Below are positions 63,163 through 64,000 of a stretch of 64,000 nucleotides of DNA, in pieces (positions within the stretch are counted from its first letter, which is position 1; every line of letters begins with the position of its first letter). The stretch is from NCBI GenBank assembly GCA_001899285.1, contig MKWA01000015.1:590009-654008 (forward strand), read 5' to 3'. The notes below the pieces were generated by a model. The model made no database searches. It was not told the DNA's origin and worked only from the letters and a program-made list of their open reading frames with translations. This DNA comes from Rhizobiales bacterium 64-17 (GTDB lineage Bacteria > Pseudomonadota > Alphaproteobacteria > Rhizobiales > Xanthobacteraceae). Made by a program: the position numbers and the translations under genes.

Positions 63163-63480
63163 ATGTACAGCTTTGGCACATTTATCGCGGCGGGTTTCGC
63201 GGTGCTGCTGGCGATCGAATACACCGCTCCGGCAGGCGCCACATTGGCGACGCGCGATATGCTTCAGCCCGACAGCTATTACAGCGTGACTGTCAACCGC
63301 TCGGCAAAGAGCGACCGGATCGAGACTGACCGTCTCCCGGCGGCGCAACAGAGCGCTCCGGCGAAACAGCAGCCGGAAGCAGCCCGTGTGCGCGGCAAGA
63401 TCATGGTCGGGTGCGACGCGGCGTTCAGCAACCTGTCGGCCCATGCGCGGCTGAATTATGCGAGCCGCTGCCTGGTCTGA
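63163..63480 (+). CDS. small secreted protein, probably in the EcfG regulon
   Basis: The 105-residue product has a signal peptide (about 1-26, ending near AGA-T), a Gln/Ala/Pro-rich middle and a conserved-looking C-terminus GCDAAFSNLSAHARLNYASRCLV with two cysteines. The family is not known to me by function. ATG 63163 follows GGGAGG. The exact EcfG promoter directly upstream suggests a stress-induced periplasmic protein. Confidence 0.8.
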   Translation: MYSFGTFIAAGFAVLLAIEYTAPAGATLATRDMLQPDSYYSVTVNRSAKSDRIETDRLPAAQQSAPAKQQPEAARVRGKIMVGCDAAFSNLSAHARLNYASRCLV

Positions 63481-63531
63481 CCCGCGCTCCTGAAAGAGGC
63501 GAATAAAGCCGGGTGCGCAAGACTGGCCAGG

Positions 63532-63867
63532 ATGGGCCAATGGCGGGGTGACGCGAGGCAGAAGGCAGCACGACAAGTGTCGATCGACGGCGACCTGACG
63601 GAACGCTCCAATGCGCTTTATTCCGCGATCGTCGCCACCGTGGCGGCGTCACGGCCTGTGGCGCTGACAGTTCGTGAGATTGCCATCCGGCTCGGTCACG
63701 ACGTGGACGTGACGGCACACTGCATCGCGCTGCATCGTTATTTGCGACGTCCGCCGACGACGCTGAGGCCGGCGGAGGTCGAGGTTGCGTTGTTCGCGCC
63801 GCTGCCGCCGGGCTTTGCTATTCCGGCGGCTGACGAGCAGGTCGATGAGACGTCGCTGGGTCTCTAG
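63532..63867 (+). CDS. hypothetical protein of 111 residues
   Basis: No family is recognised. The body (about 25-100) looks helical with LTVREIAIRLGHDVDVTAHCIALHRYL, vaguely like a small helix-turn-helix, but too little for a call. ATG 63532 has an AGGA ribosome site; GTG 63577 is an alternative giving 96 residues. Confidence 0.5.
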   Translation: MGQWRGDARQKAARQVSIDGDLTERSNALYSAIVATVAASRPVALTVREIAIRLGHDVDVTAHCIALHRYLRRPPTTLRPAEVEVALFAPLPPGFAIPAADEQVDETSLGL

Positions 63868-63893
63868 GATCCCTATGTGTAAAGGCTCGTCGT

Positions 63894-63978
63894 CGGAGTT
63901 GCTCTTGCTCCGGTTGACGGCCACCTCACTCAATCAAAAGGAGTGAGCGTCCTTGCCGTTTCCGATGAAACGGCAAGG
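63894..63978. other. three consecutive hairpins at the right edge (possible structured RNA or leader)
   Basis: Inverted repeats follow one another: CGGAG/CTCCG (63894-63912), CTCACTC/GAGTGAG with a 9-base loop (63925-63947) and CCTTGCCGTTTC/GAAACGGCAAGG with a 4-base loop (63951-63978). The second contains an AAAAGGAG ribosome-like site in loop and arm, and a possible start TTG 63955 (or ATG 63965) follows, opening to the window end. No T-run follows the last hairpin. Confidence 0.4.
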
Positions 63979-64000
63979 ACCAGGGCACGATCGCCTAAAT

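Noticed and set aside
63043-63576. Long minus-strand frame opposite the small secreted protein
   Set aside because: The plus-strand gene has a signal peptide, a ribosome site and a promoter; the minus frame is rich in Arg, His and Cys with no recognisable feature.

Overview
The window (about 64 kb, GC-rich, densely packed on both strands) reads as a chromosomal segment of an alphaproteobacterium of the order Hyphomicrobiales (Rhizobiales), in the broad Bradyrhizobium/Xanthobacteraceae neighbourhood. The evidence is family-level: a complete very-long-chain fatty acid cluster for lipid A (acpXL to lpxXL), a phyR-nepR-ecfG general stress locus, a DUF2865 protein, TakP-type TRAP binding proteins and a CtrA-type box. 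No tRNA, rRNA, insertion sequence, prophage or CRISPR array was recognised.

Layout. 1-5.9 kb: edge of a membrane sensor protein, glutathione S-transferase, metallo-hydrolase, a 3-hydroxyisobutyrate-dehydrogenase-like enzyme, Mrp/ApbC, and a PKHD dioxygenase divergent from an unknown secreted protein. 6-11 kb: two tandem TakP-like TRAP binding proteins facing dctQM, with a shared terminator. 11-22 kb: housekeeping genes (moaA, gph, rpiA, gor, class II DAHP synthase, nadE) and exported or membrane proteins. 22-29 kb: homogentisate module (MarR regulator, hmgA, fahA-like, degenerate metallo-hydrolase, DoxX, FAD monooxygenase, DUF2783) interrupted by a reversed cysteine-rich copper-storage gene. 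29-37 kb: hybrid kinase; cysS, GNAT, small membrane protein, cimA and VOC gene in an overlapping operon; LOG protein. 37-49 kb: Atm1-type exporter, psd-pssA, mmsA-aprI, motAB, kup, rhodanese, aminotransferase and an orphan polyamine-binding protein. 49-54.5 kb: acpXL-fabZ-fabF2-fabF1-adh-lpxXL. 54.5-58.5 kb: RlpA-like protein, a DedA/ATP-grasp fusion, a CMD-family protein with a basic tail, and a glycine-zipper lipoprotein. 58.5-64 kb: stress-response core (iron-permease-like gene, ecfG, nepR, phyR), YqjD/YqjE-like genes, a HWE/HisKA_2 kinase and small exported proteins.

How it fits together. Sites matching the EcfG pattern GGAAC-N16-YGTT sit upstream of nepR-ecfG, the glycine-zipper lipoprotein, the YqjD-like gene, a small secreted protein, the copper-storage gene and the adh-lpxXL end of the lipid A operon. 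This suggests one stress regulon linking envelope remodelling and metal handling. The most unusual proteins are the DedA/ATP-grasp fusion and a ketosynthase pair in which one subunit has lost its catalytic cysteine. The most unusual non-coding signals are a perfect 24-bp palindrome upstream of dctQM, two copies of a hairpin repeat directly behind stop codons, and three consecutive hairpins at the right edge. All calls come from reading the sequence; no database search was run.
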